Source of the DNA: Arthrobacter sp. AZCC_0090
GTDB taxonomy: Bacteria; Actinomycetota; Actinomycetes; Actinomycetales; Micrococcaceae
Direction of reading: 5' to 3'
Length of the DNA stretch: 64,000 nucleotides
Assembly (NCBI RefSeq): GCF_014207375.1
Contig: NZ_JACHEE010000006.1
Coordinates: 248,001 to 312,000 of the forward strand
Position 1 is the stretch's first letter; every line of letters starts with the position of its first letter. The translations under genes and the position numbers were made by a program. Shown piece after piece: positions 1-9,129 of the stretch. Under the pieces are notes generated by a model, which was not told the DNA's origin, made no database searches, and saw nothing but the letters and a program-made list of their open reading frames with translations.

Positions 1-2
1 GT

Positions 3-1025
3 CGTCGTCCGTGGATGCTCGCGGGCTCCGTCGTCAGCATTGTCGGCGCGGTCTTCGTCGGCGTCGCGCCCTCCGTAACCGCGATCATCGTTGGTTGGTG
101 CATCGCGTTCGTCGGTTACTCGGTATCGGCGTCGATGATCACCGCATACTTTGGCGACCGACTGCCCGAGTCGCAGCGCGGAAAGGTGATGGGCATCAAC
201 GGTGCTCTTACGAACATCGCCCCGATCTTCGGTTTCGCGCTCGCGGCGGCGTTCACCACGATGCCGGTCGCGATGTTCCTTGTGCCGGGCGGACTCGCGT
301 TCCTTGGCGGGTTGCTGTTCGTGGTGCTGGCCAAGGACCAGAAGTTCACCGGGCCCGCCCGGGAGTTCGATGTGAAGGCGCTCCTGAGGGGCTTCTACTT
401 CAATCCTCGCAAGTACCCTAACCTGGGATGGGTGTGGCTCAGCCGCGCGTTCGTGTTCGTGGCACTGTCCTTCCTCAGCCTCTACACGGTCTATCTGCTC
501 AGCGCCCGGCTCGGCATGAGTGCCGCTGAGATCGGCGCCCTGTCCGCGACACTGGGCCTTGGCGGGGTTGTCTGCGGGATCGTAGGCGCGGTCGGATCCG
601 GCTGGCTCTCGGACAAGCTCCGGTCCCGCAAGCCGTTCCTGATCGTCAGCGCTCTCCTGCTGGCGGTCGCAATGGTGCTAATCGCGACCGCGTCGAGCCT
701 TCCGATGTACATCGTCGCCAACCTGCTGAGCTCTCTCTCCATCGGGGTGTACGGCGCCGTGGATCAGGCCCTTGCGCTCGATGTGATTCCTCATCAGGAG
801 GACCAGAACGGCCGCTATCTGGCGATCTTCGGCCTGGGCTCGGCTATCCCACAGGCGATCGGACCATTCTTCGCGGGCATCATCCTCGCTGTCTTCGGCG
901 GTGAGTACGGCTGGGTTTACGCCATCGGCGGTGTCTTCGCCGTCGCGGGCGCCCTCGCGATCATCCCGATCAGTATCGGCAAGCGCGCGCAGCTTCAGAC
1001 CGCCAGCACCCAAGTGCTGCGCTGA
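3..1025 (+). CDS. MFS transporter, 5' end outside window (partial)
   Basis: The reading frame is open from the first bases of the window (the codons before the internal ATG at 15 are also open), so about 340 C-terminal residues of a longer gene are seen. The protein is a run of hydrophobic segments separated by short charged loops, with the cytoplasmic loop GSGWLSDKLRSRKP, a typical major facilitator superfamily loop (GxxxDRxGRR-like). Roughly ten membrane spans are visible where a full MFS protein has twelve. It lies on the same strand just ahead of a glycoside hydrolase operon, so import of an oligosaccharide or glycoside is a reasonable inference. A hairpin at 1042-1085 separates it from the operon. 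The substrate cannot be read from sequence. Confidence 0.85.
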   Translation, partial: RRPWMLAGSVVSIVGAVFVGVAPSVTAIIVGWCIAFVGYSVSASMITAYFGDRLPESQRGKVMGINGALTNIAPIFGFALAAAFTTMPVAMFLVPGGLAFLGGLLFVVLAKDQKFTGPAREFDVKALLRGFYFNPRKYPNLGWVWLSRAFVFVALSFLSLYTVYLLSARLGMSAAEIGALSATLGLGGVVCGIVGAVGSGWLSDKLRSRKPFLIVSALLLAVAMVLIATASSLPMYIVANLLSSLSIGVYGAVDQALALDVIPHQEDQNGRYLAIFGLGSAIPQAIGPFFAGIILAVFGGEYGWVYAIGGVFAVAGALAIIPISIGKRAQLQTASTQVLR

Positions 1026-1041
1026 CGGAAGTCTGCAACCC

Positions 1042-1085
1042 GGGGCCGGCGCGACGTTCGCTCCACCGGCCGGAACGTCGGCCCC
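1042..1085 (+). terminator. Hairpin after the MFS gene
   Basis: CGACGTTC (1052-1059) pairs perfectly with GAACGTCG (1073-1080), extended by GGGGC (1042-1046) and GCCCC (1081-1085) with a five-base bulge. It starts 17 bases after the MFS stop codon. There is no real T run, so it may be a terminator or only a processing or attenuation structure before the GH2 gene. Confidence 0.5.
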
Positions 1086-1204
1086 GCTTCACCATTACAC
1101 CAACCGCAAGCAGAAAATCCGTGCGGCCCCCTACTTCGGAGAGTAAACGACTTGGTCGGCGACTGGCTGAGGAGGCGGGGCAGGATCCATAGCAAGGAGA
1201 ATCC

Positions 1205-3739
1205 ATGACCACCCGCTCGTTTAATGACGGCTGGACGGTGGGGCCCAAGACCAGCATTTACGCGGCCCTTCAGGGCGCAGCTCAGGCCCATGAGACCGTC
1301 ACGCTCCCGCACGATGCTCTTTTTGCGCTCGAACGGTCGGCGGAGCAGGGCGAGGGCGCGCACACAGGCTACTTCCCGAGCGCTGCCTTCGAGTATGCCA
1401 AGACCTTCGACGTGCCCGGGGAGTACCGTGGCAAACGGGTCACCTTGGAGTTCCAGGGCGCATATCGTGACGCTGTCGTCTTCGTGAATGACGTCTTCGC
1501 CGCCCAGCGTCCCAATGGATACTCGACTTTCTTCGTCCCCCTCGACCCATACCTGAAGTACGGCGAACCAAACACGGTCCGCGTCGAGGTTCGCGCACAC
1601 CAGGATTCGCGTTGGTACACCGGCGCAGGGCTCTACCGGGACACGAGGCTCATCGTGACGGAACTGGTCCACATCACGCCGAACGGCGTGCGGATCACGA
1701 CGCCGGACGTCGACGGCGAACGCGCCGTCGTCGAAGTCGCCACCTCCTTGCACAACGAGAGCCTCGAGACGAAAACCGTCACCATCCGTACTGAGCTGCG
1801 CGATCCCGACGGCATCCCAGTCGCCTCAGACGCGGCACCGGTCACGCTCCGCTCAGGCGAGACGGCGGCCGTCCGCCAACGTCTCTACGTGAAGGAATCT
1901 CAACTTTGGGATACGGAAATCCCGGCGCTCTACATGGCGCACACCTCAGTCGACGACGTCGCAGCTGTCGTTGACGAAACTCGGACGACCTTCGGCATCC
2001 GAACGCTCCGCCTCGACCCAGTACACGGGCTTCGCCTCAACGGCCGATCCGTCAAGCTGCGCGGTGCGTGCATCCACCACGACAACGGTCTGCTCGGCGC
2101 CGCCGCGATCGGCAGGGCAGAGGAGCGCCGTGTGCGAATCCTGAAGGACGCTGGGTTTAACGCCGTCCGCAGCGCGCACAACCCGATCAGCCAGGCCATG
2201 CTCGACGCGTGCGACCGGCACGGGATGCTCGTGATGGACGAGACCTTCGACGTTTGGACGGTGTCGAAATCGACGAACGATTATTCTCTTGCCTTCCCCG
2301 AGTGGTGGGAGCGGGATGTCGAGGCGATGGTCGCGAAGGACTTCAACCATCCTTCGGTCATCATGTATTCGATCGGGAACGAGAATCCGGAGACCGGCAA
2401 CGGCCTCGCCGCGCAGTGGGGCCGCAAGATGGCCGAGAAGATACGCGAGCTTGACCCCACCCGGTATGTGACCAACGGCATCAACGGTTTCGTCGCCGCG
2501 ATCAACGAAGTCGCTGAACTCATGCAGCAGAACGCCTCGGCTGCAGCGGCCGCCGAGGACCAAGGCGTGAACGGGGCGATGAACATGGGCGACTTCATGA
2601 ACCAGGTCAGCGCGTCTCCCCAGGTCACCGAGAAGACGGCCGAAGCGTTCTCAGTGCTCGACGTTGCGGGCATGAACTACGGCGACGCCCGGTACGCGCT
2701 GGACAAGGAACTGTTCCCGAACCGAATCATCGTCGGCACCGAGACCTTCCCTTCGCACATCAACGTCAATTGGCGTTTGGTGGAGGAGCACTCCCATGTC
2801 CTCGGCGATTTCACTTGGACAGGGTGGGACTACCTCGGCGAGGCAGGAGCCGGCCGCATCACCTATCTCGACGGCGATGGCGGAATTCCCTCTTTCCAGG
2901 CTGGGTTCCCATGGTTAACCGCTTGGACTGGCGACATCGATATCACTGGGCACCGGCGCCCCATCTCCTACTACCGCGAGACGGTCTTCGGACTGCGGCA
3001 CAAGCCGTACATCGCTGTCCAGCGGCCCGAGACGTTTGGGAAGCCGTCCTTCGCAGGCCAGTGGTCGTGGTCGGATACCGTTTCGGGCTGGAGCTGGGAT
3101 GCCGCCAACGGCACCCGAACCTCCGTCGAGGTTTACAGCGACGCCGACGAGGTCGAGTTGGTACTCAACGGGCGCCTCCTCGGGCGGCAGCCCGCTGGCC
3201 CGGAACACGGATTCAAGGCGATGTTCGAAGTCGACGTTGAACCAGGCGAATTGCTCGCCGTCGCCTACGTGAAAGGTGAGGAGCAGGCTCGAACGGCGCT
3301 GCAATCGGCCACGGGTCCGCTGCGGCTCGACGCGGAGGCGGAACGTTCCATGATCTCAGCCGACGACTCCGACCTCGCCTACATTCCGGTGGCGCTTCGC
3401 GACGCGGAAGGCAACCTCGCGCACACGGCGGATCGCTCTATTTCTGTCACGATCGATGGGCCGGGAGTTCTTCAGGCTGTGGGCAGCGGGCGTCCCGACC
3501 AGTTAGAGCGCTTCGACACTGCCACCCACTCGACCTTCGACGGCCGTGCTCTCGTTATCGTGCGCCCGACCGGACCGGGGCCTATCTCGGTGTCGGTGTC
3601 GGCAGGCGGCGTCGAGCCGAGCACAGTGGAACTGCGCGCTGAATCTCCCGAACTCTACGACGTGGACGCGACTACGTTGCGTCCGCTGGGCATCGATTCC
3701 ACTGTCAACACACCTGTTCTCCTAGGGGAGGGGGTCTGA
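1205..3739 (+). CDS. Glycoside hydrolase family 2 (beta-galactosidase/beta-glycosidase type)
   Basis: An 844-residue retaining beta-glycosidase that would remove a non-reducing sugar, most likely galactose or a related residue, from an imported oligosaccharide. The order is N-terminal jelly-roll (residues 1-150), immunoglobulin-like domain, TIM barrel (about 270-600), then further beta domains. The acid/base glutamate lies in YSIGNEN (about 390) and the nucleophile glutamate in GTETF (about 512), both as expected for GH2. An Ala/Gln/Met-rich insertion (about 440-470) in the barrel is seen in one GH2 subgroup. There is no signal peptide, so it should act in the cytoplasm. The start ATG follows AAGGAG at 1194-1199. 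It is the first gene of the operon and ends two bases before the GH43 start. Exact specificity (galactosidase, glucuronidase, mannosidase) is not decided by sequence alone. Confidence 0.9.
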   Translation: MTTRSFNDGWTVGPKTSIYAALQGAAQAHETVTLPHDALFALERSAEQGEGAHTGYFPSAAFEYAKTFDVPGEYRGKRVTLEFQGAYRDAVVFVNDVFAAQRPNGYSTFFVPLDPYLKYGEPNTVRVEVRAHQDSRWYTGAGLYRDTRLIVTELVHITPNGVRITTPDVDGERAVVEVATSLHNESLETKTVTIRTELRDPDGIPVASDAAPVTLRSGETAAVRQRLYVKESQLWDTEIPALYMAHTSVDDVAAVVDETRTTFGIRTLRLDPVHGLRLNGRSVKLRGACIHHDNGLLGAAAIGRAEERRVRILKDAGFNAVRSAHNPISQAMLDACDRHGMLVMDETFDVWTVSKSTNDYSLAFPEWWERDVEAMVAKDFNHPSVIMYSIGNENPETGNGLAAQWGRKMAEKIRELDPTRYVTNGINGFVAAINEVAELMQQNASAAAAAEDQGVNGAMNMGDFMNQVSASPQVTEKTAEAFSVLDVAGMNYGDARYALDKELFPNRIIVGTETFPSHINVNWRLVEEHSHVLGDFTWTGWDYLGEAGAGRITYLDGDGGIPSFQAGFPWLTAWTGDIDITGHRRPISYYRETVFGLRHKPYIAVQRPETFGKPSFAGQWSWSDTVSGWSWDAANGTRTSVEVYSDADEVELVLNGRLLGRQPAGPEHGFKAMFEVDVEPGELLAVAYVKGEEQARTALQSATGPLRLDAEAERSMISADDSDLAYIPVALRDAEGNLAHTADRSISVTIDGPGVLQAVGSGRPDQLERFDTATHSTFDGRALVIVRPTGPGPISVSVSAGGVEPSTVELRAESPELYDVDATTLRPLGIDSTVNTPVLLGEGV

Positions 3740-3741
3740 CT

Positions 3742-5244
3742 ATGAAAGCATCGCAACCAATCATCCCGGGCTTCTACCCGGACCCGTCCATCTGCCGCGC
3801 AGGCGACACCTACTATGTCGTGAACTCCAGCTTCGAGTACCTTCCCGGACTTCCCATTCACTCAAGCACCGATCTGACCACGTGGACCACGATCGGGAAC
3901 GCCCTCACGCGAACGGGTCAGATCGCCGAACACGCGGGCGCCGCGAGCGGCGGGATCTACGCTCCGACGATCCGCCACCATGGCGGAAAGTTCTGGATCG
4001 TCGGAACGAACGTTCTCGAGCTGGGACTCGGTCTTGGGCATTTCATCATCAGCGCGGACAACCCATCCGGGCCGTGGTCGGATCCTGTCCATGTCGCCGG
4101 AACGATAGGCATAGATCCTGACCTCATGTGGGACGATGAAGGCGTTTGTCACCTCACTTGGGCGGCGTTCTCGCCCGATCTCCGCGGGATCGCAAGCGCC
4201 CCTATCGACCCACTGACCGGCGCTCTCCTGAGTGAACCGGAGCTGCTGTGGCAGGGGACCGGCCTGGCCCATGCCGAGGGGCCGCACCTCTACCAGATCA
4301 ACGGATGGTGGTACTTGCTTCTCGCGGAAGGTGGCACGGAGCGCGGTCACACCGCCACGATCGCACGTGCCCGCTCACTCGCTGGACCGTTCGAAGCCGC
4401 ACCCGGGAACCCCATCCTTACCCACCGCAGCACCGCCGGTTCGGTGCAGAATGTCGGACACGCCGACCTGATCGAGCTGGTCGACGGTAGCTGGGCGGCC
4501 GTCCACCTCGGCGTGAGGCCGCGCGGTCAGACGCCCGGATTCCACGTCAACGGTCGCGAGACCTTCCTCGTCGGAATCGACTGGGTCGACGGATGGCCTG
4601 TCATCGACGAAGGCCGTTTCGCCGTCGAGACCGCGGACCGTTCGTTCATGGACCGATTTGACGCCGCGACGCTCGATCAGCGTTGGCTGGGCGTAGGGCA
4701 GTTTCCAACCTCATTCACCCGGCCCCACAGCGACTCAGGACTCGTGATAGACGCGGATGCCGGGGGAGTAGGGAGGTCGATGCTCGCGACCAGGGTGCCC
4801 GACGTTGAGTGGAGCGCCGAGACGCAGTTCGACGCAACAGATGGCTCGGGCAGGTTCGTTCTTCGGATCGACGATAATCACGGATATGGACTCACCTACG
4901 ACGGCGAAGCCGTAGAGGCAACCCTCATGATTGGCCCGGTTGTCCACGCGGTCGGTCGCGTGCCCATGCAGCACGAAACTGTCCCTACATTGCGGATCGC
5001 CGCACGTGTCCCCGAAAGTGGACTCCACGTCGGACCTGACGAGCCGGATCTCATCGAATTGGCCGTGATCGGCGACGACGGGTTTAAACTCAACTTCGGC
5101 AACTTCGACGGACGCTATGTCTCCACGGAAGTCGCGGGCGGCTTCACCGGTCGGGTGCTCGGAATCGAAGCTCTGGCCGGCCAGATCGTCCTGCGTACCG
5201 TGCGCTACTCCACTGGGGCGCATCCCGAGAGAGAGGATGGCTGA
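3742..5244 (+). CDS. Glycoside hydrolase family 43 (beta-xylosidase/arabinofuranosidase type)
   Basis: A 500-residue inverting glycosidase of the five-bladed beta-propeller type. The three acidic residues expected in GH43 are visible: the base aspartate in FYPDPSIC (about 14), the modulating aspartate in GIDPDLMWDD (about 128) and the acid glutamate in AEGPHLY (about 177). Residues from about 310 onward form a C-terminal beta-sandwich (GH43 C2/DUF1349 type), as in beta-xylosidases. No signal peptide is present, so its substrates are imported xylo- or arabino-oligosaccharides. It begins two bases after the GH2 stop with AGGGGAGGGGG in front, and its stop codon overlaps the next start as TGATG, so translation is probably coupled. 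Xylosidase against arabinofuranosidase activity cannot be separated here. Confidence 0.92.
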   Translation: MKASQPIIPGFYPDPSICRAGDTYYVVNSSFEYLPGLPIHSSTDLTTWTTIGNALTRTGQIAEHAGAASGGIYAPTIRHHGGKFWIVGTNVLELGLGLGHFIISADNPSGPWSDPVHVAGTIGIDPDLMWDDEGVCHLTWAAFSPDLRGIASAPIDPLTGALLSEPELLWQGTGLAHAEGPHLYQINGWWYLLLAEGGTERGHTATIARARSLAGPFEAAPGNPILTHRSTAGSVQNVGHADLIELVDGSWAAVHLGVRPRGQTPGFHVNGRETFLVGIDWVDGWPVIDEGRFAVETADRSFMDRFDAATLDQRWLGVGQFPTSFTRPHSDSGLVIDADAGGVGRSMLATRVPDVEWSAETQFDATDGSGRFVLRIDDNHGYGLTYDGEAVEATLMIGPVVHAVGRVPMQHETVPTLRIAARVPESGLHVGPDEPDLIELAVIGDDGFKLNFGNFDGRYVSTEVAGGFTGRVLGIEALAGQIVLRTVRYSTGAHPEREDG

Positions 5245-5879
5245 TGCAGAAGGTGCTGATGGCGCCGTTCCGGCGTTTGATTAATTCGCAGAAGGAGGCC
5301 AGGCGTTCTCAATTCGAACTCCTTGCCCCCGCTCCGGGCGGGGTGCTGTTCCTCGGTGACAGCATCACTGAACAAGGCAACTGGAACGAGTGGTTTCCGG
5401 ACCGCAAGACGTTGAACCGTGGGATCGGCGGGGATACCGTCGGCGGCGTCCTTGATCGACTGGAAAGCGCTATCAACGATCCCGACCTGGTCTCACTTCT
5501 GATCGGCACCAATGACTTGGGTGGAGGTGGTCGCGTGCAGGATATCGCAGGACAGATGGAGCGCCTCGTCGCGCAGGTCACAGCGCTCGCTCCCCGCACT
5601 TTGCTGCTGATCAACAGCGTGATGCCGCGCAAGCCGAACTTCGCGGACCGCGTGCTGGCGCTGAATGAGCACTACCGACGCATCGCGCTGAGCGCCGGCG
5701 CAGAGTACGTCGACCTCTGGCCAGTGCTGGCCGATCATCAAGGCGGATTGCGCACGGAGTGCACAAATGACGGACTACACCTGCGGGGCCTCGGGTACCG
5801 CGCCTGGGTCAACACGCTCGGGCCATACCTGGCTTTGGACACGCCGGTGCAGAATTCCACCGAGGAGGAAGCTAAATGA
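5244..5879 (+). CDS. SGNH/GDSL-type esterase (copy 1)
   Basis: A 211-residue SGNH hydrolase, probably a carbohydrate deacetylase or esterase acting on sugar esters released by the neighbouring glycosidases. Block I is the canonical LFLGDSITEQG (Ser about 40), block II is NRGIGGDT, block III is GTNDLGGG, and block V supplies Asp and His in NDGLHLRGLGY (about 175-180). The protein has no signal peptide and is of usual length for this small intracellular group. Its start overlaps the GH43 stop (TGATG) and its stop overlaps the next gene (ATGA), so it belongs to the operon. A second, more diverged copy lies at 9130-9873. The acyl group removed is unknown; acetyl is an inference from family and context. 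Confidence 0.88.
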   Translation: MQKVLMAPFRRLINSQKEARRSQFELLAPAPGGVLFLGDSITEQGNWNEWFPDRKTLNRGIGGDTVGGVLDRLESAINDPDLVSLLIGTNDLGGGGRVQDIAGQMERLVAQVTALAPRTLLLINSVMPRKPNFADRVLALNEHYRRIALSAGAEYVDLWPVLADHQGGLRTECTNDGLHLRGLGYRAWVNTLGPYLALDTPVQNSTEEEAK

Positions 5880-6784
5880 TTCCGATCGACGAGACCACCA
5901 ATGTGACCGTTGACCAAGGGTCCATCGCCGGGCCGCACGGGGTCATCCCGGTTCGCACCTATCGTCCGAGCCATTTCGTGCCGCGCTGCGGGCTGGTCTG
6001 GCTGCACGGAGGTGCGTTCATCGGGGGCACCCTCGACATGGCGGAATCCGACTGGGTCGCCCGCGAGATCGCGCACACAGGAGTCACGGTCGTGACGGTT
6101 GACTACCGACTCGCACCCACTCCGGACTGGATGGCTCCGCACGTCGGGCCAAACCCTACCGGTTGGCACTTCCCCGTTGCCTCGGAGGAGGTAGCGTCCG
6201 CTTTCATTTGGGCGACCCAGCTCGAGGAGGGCTTTGGCGCCGAGTGCTGGGCGATCGGTGGTGCGAGCGCGGGCGGAAACCTCGCAGTTGGCGCGGCGAT
6301 GCGATTGCGGGACTCCGGCGGCGTCGCACCGCACGCGTTGGTTCTCGCCTACCCGTTGCTGCATAAGGAACTCCCGTCCATGAGCGTCGAACTGCAGGCC
6401 AAGTACGACACGTTGCCGGTCCAAGCCCGCTTCTCACCGGAGACCGTGTCGCTGATCAACCTGAACTATGTCGGCGACGCTGCACTCCTCGATCACCCTT
6501 ATGCCTTCCCTGGAGGGCACGATCTCGGCGGACTTCCGCGCACGTTCATCGTGAACGCTGACGTGGACAGCCTGAGGGCCTCCGGGGAGTTGTTCGCAAG
6601 CGAGCTCGCGGCAGCCGGTGTCGACACGACTGTCATCCGGGAGCCCGACACTACCCATGGTCACCTCGATCAACCGGATACCTCCGGAGCGCAGCGAAGC
6701 CTGCGACGGATTGCACGTTGGCTGACTTTCACGCCTTTCGCCACCAAAACCCTCCATACAGAGCTTGAAGGAAATCATGACTAA
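5876..6784 (+). CDS. Alpha/beta hydrolase, hormone-sensitive-lipase (HSL) family
   Basis: A 302-residue esterase of the HSL (bacterial group IV) type. The oxyanion motif is WLHGGAFIGG (about 42-51), the nucleophile elbow is GGASAGG (about 128-134, Ser in the GxSxG position), and the acid and base are likely Asp in NADVDSLR (about 226) and His in TTHGHLDQ (about 260). The elbow lacks the usual GDSAGG aspartate, which is replaced by Ala. It starts inside the stop of the SGNH gene (ATGA) and ends seven bases into the GH3 gene, so it is translationally coupled to both. In this setting it likely removes acyl or feruloyl-type esters from imported glycans. The substrate remains unproven. Confidence 0.85.
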   Translation: MIPIDETTNVTVDQGSIAGPHGVIPVRTYRPSHFVPRCGLVWLHGGAFIGGTLDMAESDWVAREIAHTGVTVVTVDYRLAPTPDWMAPHVGPNPTGWHFPVASEEVASAFIWATQLEEGFGAECWAIGGASAGGNLAVGAAMRLRDSGGVAPHALVLAYPLLHKELPSMSVELQAKYDTLPVQARFSPETVSLINLNYVGDAALLDHPYAFPGGHDLGGLPRTFIVNADVDSLRASGELFASELAAAGVDTTVIREPDTTHGHLDQPDTSGAQRSLRRIARWLTFTPFATKTLHTELEGNHD

Positions 6785-9098
6785 TCTGCCCTCCGGCGAA
6801 GTTACCCTGCCGATTGAAGAACTCGTCGCTGATCTGCCGTACCGCGATGCTGCACTGCCCGTTGAAGAACGCGTCGCTGATCTGCTTTCGCGACTCACTC
6901 TTCAGGAGAAGGCAGGGCAACTGACCCAGTTCTTCTTCTTGGGTGGGGGGGAAGTGCCTGACGACTTCGACATCGAGTCGCTTCCCCCTGAGCACCGTTC
7001 ATACGCCGAGCAGCCGAAGATGGTCGAGGCTGCCGTGGCCCGGGGAACCGCTGGATCGGTATTGTTCGTAAAAGACGCCGCCACGACGAACCGCCTGCAG
7101 CGCCTCGCAGTAGACCAGAGCCGTCACGGGATTCCCCTGCTTTTCGGGTTCGACGTGATCCATGGCCTGCGTACGGTCTTCCCTGTGCCAATCGCACTTG
7201 CCGCGAGCTGGTCCATGGAGACCATCGAAAACGCGCAAGCGGCTGCCGCACGGGAGGCGCGCGCCGTCGGCATTCACTGGACCTTCGCCCCCATGGTCGA
7301 CATTGCACGCGATCCTCGGTGGGGCCGCATTATCGAGGGCGCTGGCGAGGACCCGGTGCTGGGCTCAGCCGTCGCGGCCGCGCAAGTACGCGGATTCCAG
7401 GGTGATCTCGGGGCAGACCGCGTCCTCGCCGGCCCGAAGCACCTCGCAGGCTACGGCGCTGCGCGGGGAGGCCGCGACTACGACGAAGCGGACGTTTCCG
7501 ATTCCGAGTTGTGGAATGTGTACCTTCCGCCCTTCCGATCGGCCATTGAGGCCGGGGCGGGGAATATCATGAGCGCCTACATGGACCTCAACGGGGTTCC
7601 GGCATCAGGCAATCGCTGGCTCCTCACTGACGTGCTACGCGACGCGTTGGGCTTTGACGGCTTCGTGGTCTCGGACGCCAACGCCGTTCGGTCGCTGGAG
7701 ACCCAGCACTTCGCCAAAGACCTGACCGACGCGGCGGCGCGCGCGGTGACGGCGGGGCTGGACATGGAGATGTGCATGTTCGATCCGGCCTTCGAGCGAC
7801 TGCCGCAGGCTGTCGCCGAGGGGAAGGTAAGTGAGCGAACGATCGACGAGGCGGTCCGTCGTGTGCTCACTGCCAAGTTCCGTCTCGGTCTCTTCGAGAA
7901 CCCTTTCGCCGACGAAGACACCGAGGCAGCGACACTCGGCTCTGCCGGGCATCGCGAGCTAGCGCGAACCGCAGCCGAGCAAGCGATCGTGCTCCTGAAG
8001 AACGAGGGCGGAGCGCTGCCGTTGGCACCTGACTCCCTGCGCTCCGTTGCGGTGATCGGGCAGTTGGCGGACAGCAAGCGCGACACCCTCGGCCCCTGGG
8101 TCTTCGCTCACGACACCAGAGAGACGGTCACGATCCTGGACGGCCTACGAGCACGGCTTGGAGACGCCGCCAGGGTGGATCACGCCCCGGGTGCCGGGAT
8201 CCAGGAGCGGATCTTCCCGTCGCCGTTCGATCAGATGGACACCACCGTTTCCGCGACCCGCGTCGATTACGACGACGACGCCGAGATCGACCGGGCCGTC
8301 GAGCTGGCGGCAGCTTCCGACGTCGCTGTCGTCGTCGTCGGGCAGCGGCAGAACCAGATCGGCGAAAAGGCTTCCGCCTCCACTCTTGAGCTGCCGGGCC
8401 GCCAGCTGGAGCAACTCCAACGGGTGTGGGCCACCGGTACCCCGGTGGTGCTCGTCGTGATGTCCGGCCGCCCCCTCGACCTGCGCTGGGCGGATGAACA
8501 TGTTCCTGCCATCGTCCAGGCCTGGTACCCGGGCACTCGCGGCGGGGACGCCGTCGCGTCCATCCTGCTTGGAGACGCATCTCCGGCAGGGCGACTCCCG
8601 TTCACCTGGCCGCGTCATGTGGGACAGGTTCCCTTGGTGTACTCGCACTACCGGACCTTCGCACCGGAGGACCAAGGTGTCCGGTACTTCGATGAGCAGA
8701 GCACACCGCTCTACCCGTTCGGTCATGGCCTGTCATATGCCCGGTTCGATTACTCGAACGTGCGGCTCGAGCGTTCCGCGATCCCGGTCGGTGAGACGGT
8801 GACGGTATCTGTGGACGTAACCAACACTTCCGACCGAGAGGCAGACGAAGTCGTCCAGCTTTACATCCACCAGCGCTACGGCACCTCGTCCCGCCCCGTC
8901 CGCGAACTCAAGGGGTTCGAGCGAGTGACGCTGGCGGCAGGCGAGACGGGGACTGTGAGCTTCGAGATCGGGCCGGACCAGCTACGGTACTGGAGCGCAG
9001 TGACGGGGGGCTTCGTGCAGGACGCGACGACTCTCGACATCTGGGTAGGAGGCAGCTCAGCCGCCGAATTGGCAACGATGCTCGAGGTGACTGCATGA
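6777..9098 (+). CDS. Glycoside hydrolase family 3 (beta-glucosidase/beta-xylosidase)
   Basis: A 773-residue retaining beta-glycosidase with the common order of barrel domain (about 20-330), alpha/beta sandwich (about 370-590) and a C-terminal fibronectin III-like domain (about 680-765, with VVQLYIHQRYG and ELKGFERV). The nucleophile aspartate is in FVVSDANAV (about 299); the KHLAGYGA motif in the barrel is the usual substrate-binding stretch. The ATG at 6777 is preferred over an in-frame TTG at 6765 because GAAGGA (6766-6771) stands at the right distance before it. The N-terminal 30 residues contain an imperfect repeat (LPIEELVADLPYR/LPVEERVADLLSR). No signal peptide is visible. It overlaps the preceding esterase gene by eight bases. 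Confidence 0.92.
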   Translation: MTNLPSGEVTLPIEELVADLPYRDAALPVEERVADLLSRLTLQEKAGQLTQFFFLGGGEVPDDFDIESLPPEHRSYAEQPKMVEAAVARGTAGSVLFVKDAATTNRLQRLAVDQSRHGIPLLFGFDVIHGLRTVFPVPIALAASWSMETIENAQAAAAREARAVGIHWTFAPMVDIARDPRWGRIIEGAGEDPVLGSAVAAAQVRGFQGDLGADRVLAGPKHLAGYGAARGGRDYDEADVSDSELWNVYLPPFRSAIEAGAGNIMSAYMDLNGVPASGNRWLLTDVLRDALGFDGFVVSDANAVRSLETQHFAKDLTDAAARAVTAGLDMEMCMFDPAFERLPQAVAEGKVSERTIDEAVRRVLTAKFRLGLFENPFADEDTEAATLGSAGHRELARTAAEQAIVLLKNEGGALPLAPDSLRSVAVIGQLADSKRDTLGPWVFAHDTRETVTILDGLRARLGDAARVDHAPGAGIQERIFPSPFDQMDTTVSATRVDYDDDAEIDRAVELAAASDVAVVVVGQRQNQIGEKASASTLELPGRQLEQLQRVWATGTPVVLVVMSGRPLDLRWADEHVPAIVQAWYPGTRGGDAVASILLGDASPAGRLPFTWPRHVGQVPLVYSHYRTFAPEDQGVRYFDEQSTPLYPFGHGLSYARFDYSNVRLERSAIPVGETVTVSVDVTNTSDREADEVVQLYIHQRYGTSSRPVRELKGFERVTLAAGETGTVSFEIGPDQLRYWSAVTGGFVQDATTLDIWVGGSSAAELATMLEVTA

Positions 9099-9129
9099 GG
9101 AAAGCCCCGGAAAATGGAGCAGAGCCGCG

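Noticed and set aside
995..1753. Long minus-strand frame opposite the GH2 gene
   Set aside because: Arg/Gly/Val-rich shadow of the GH2 codons with no family features and no ribosome site.
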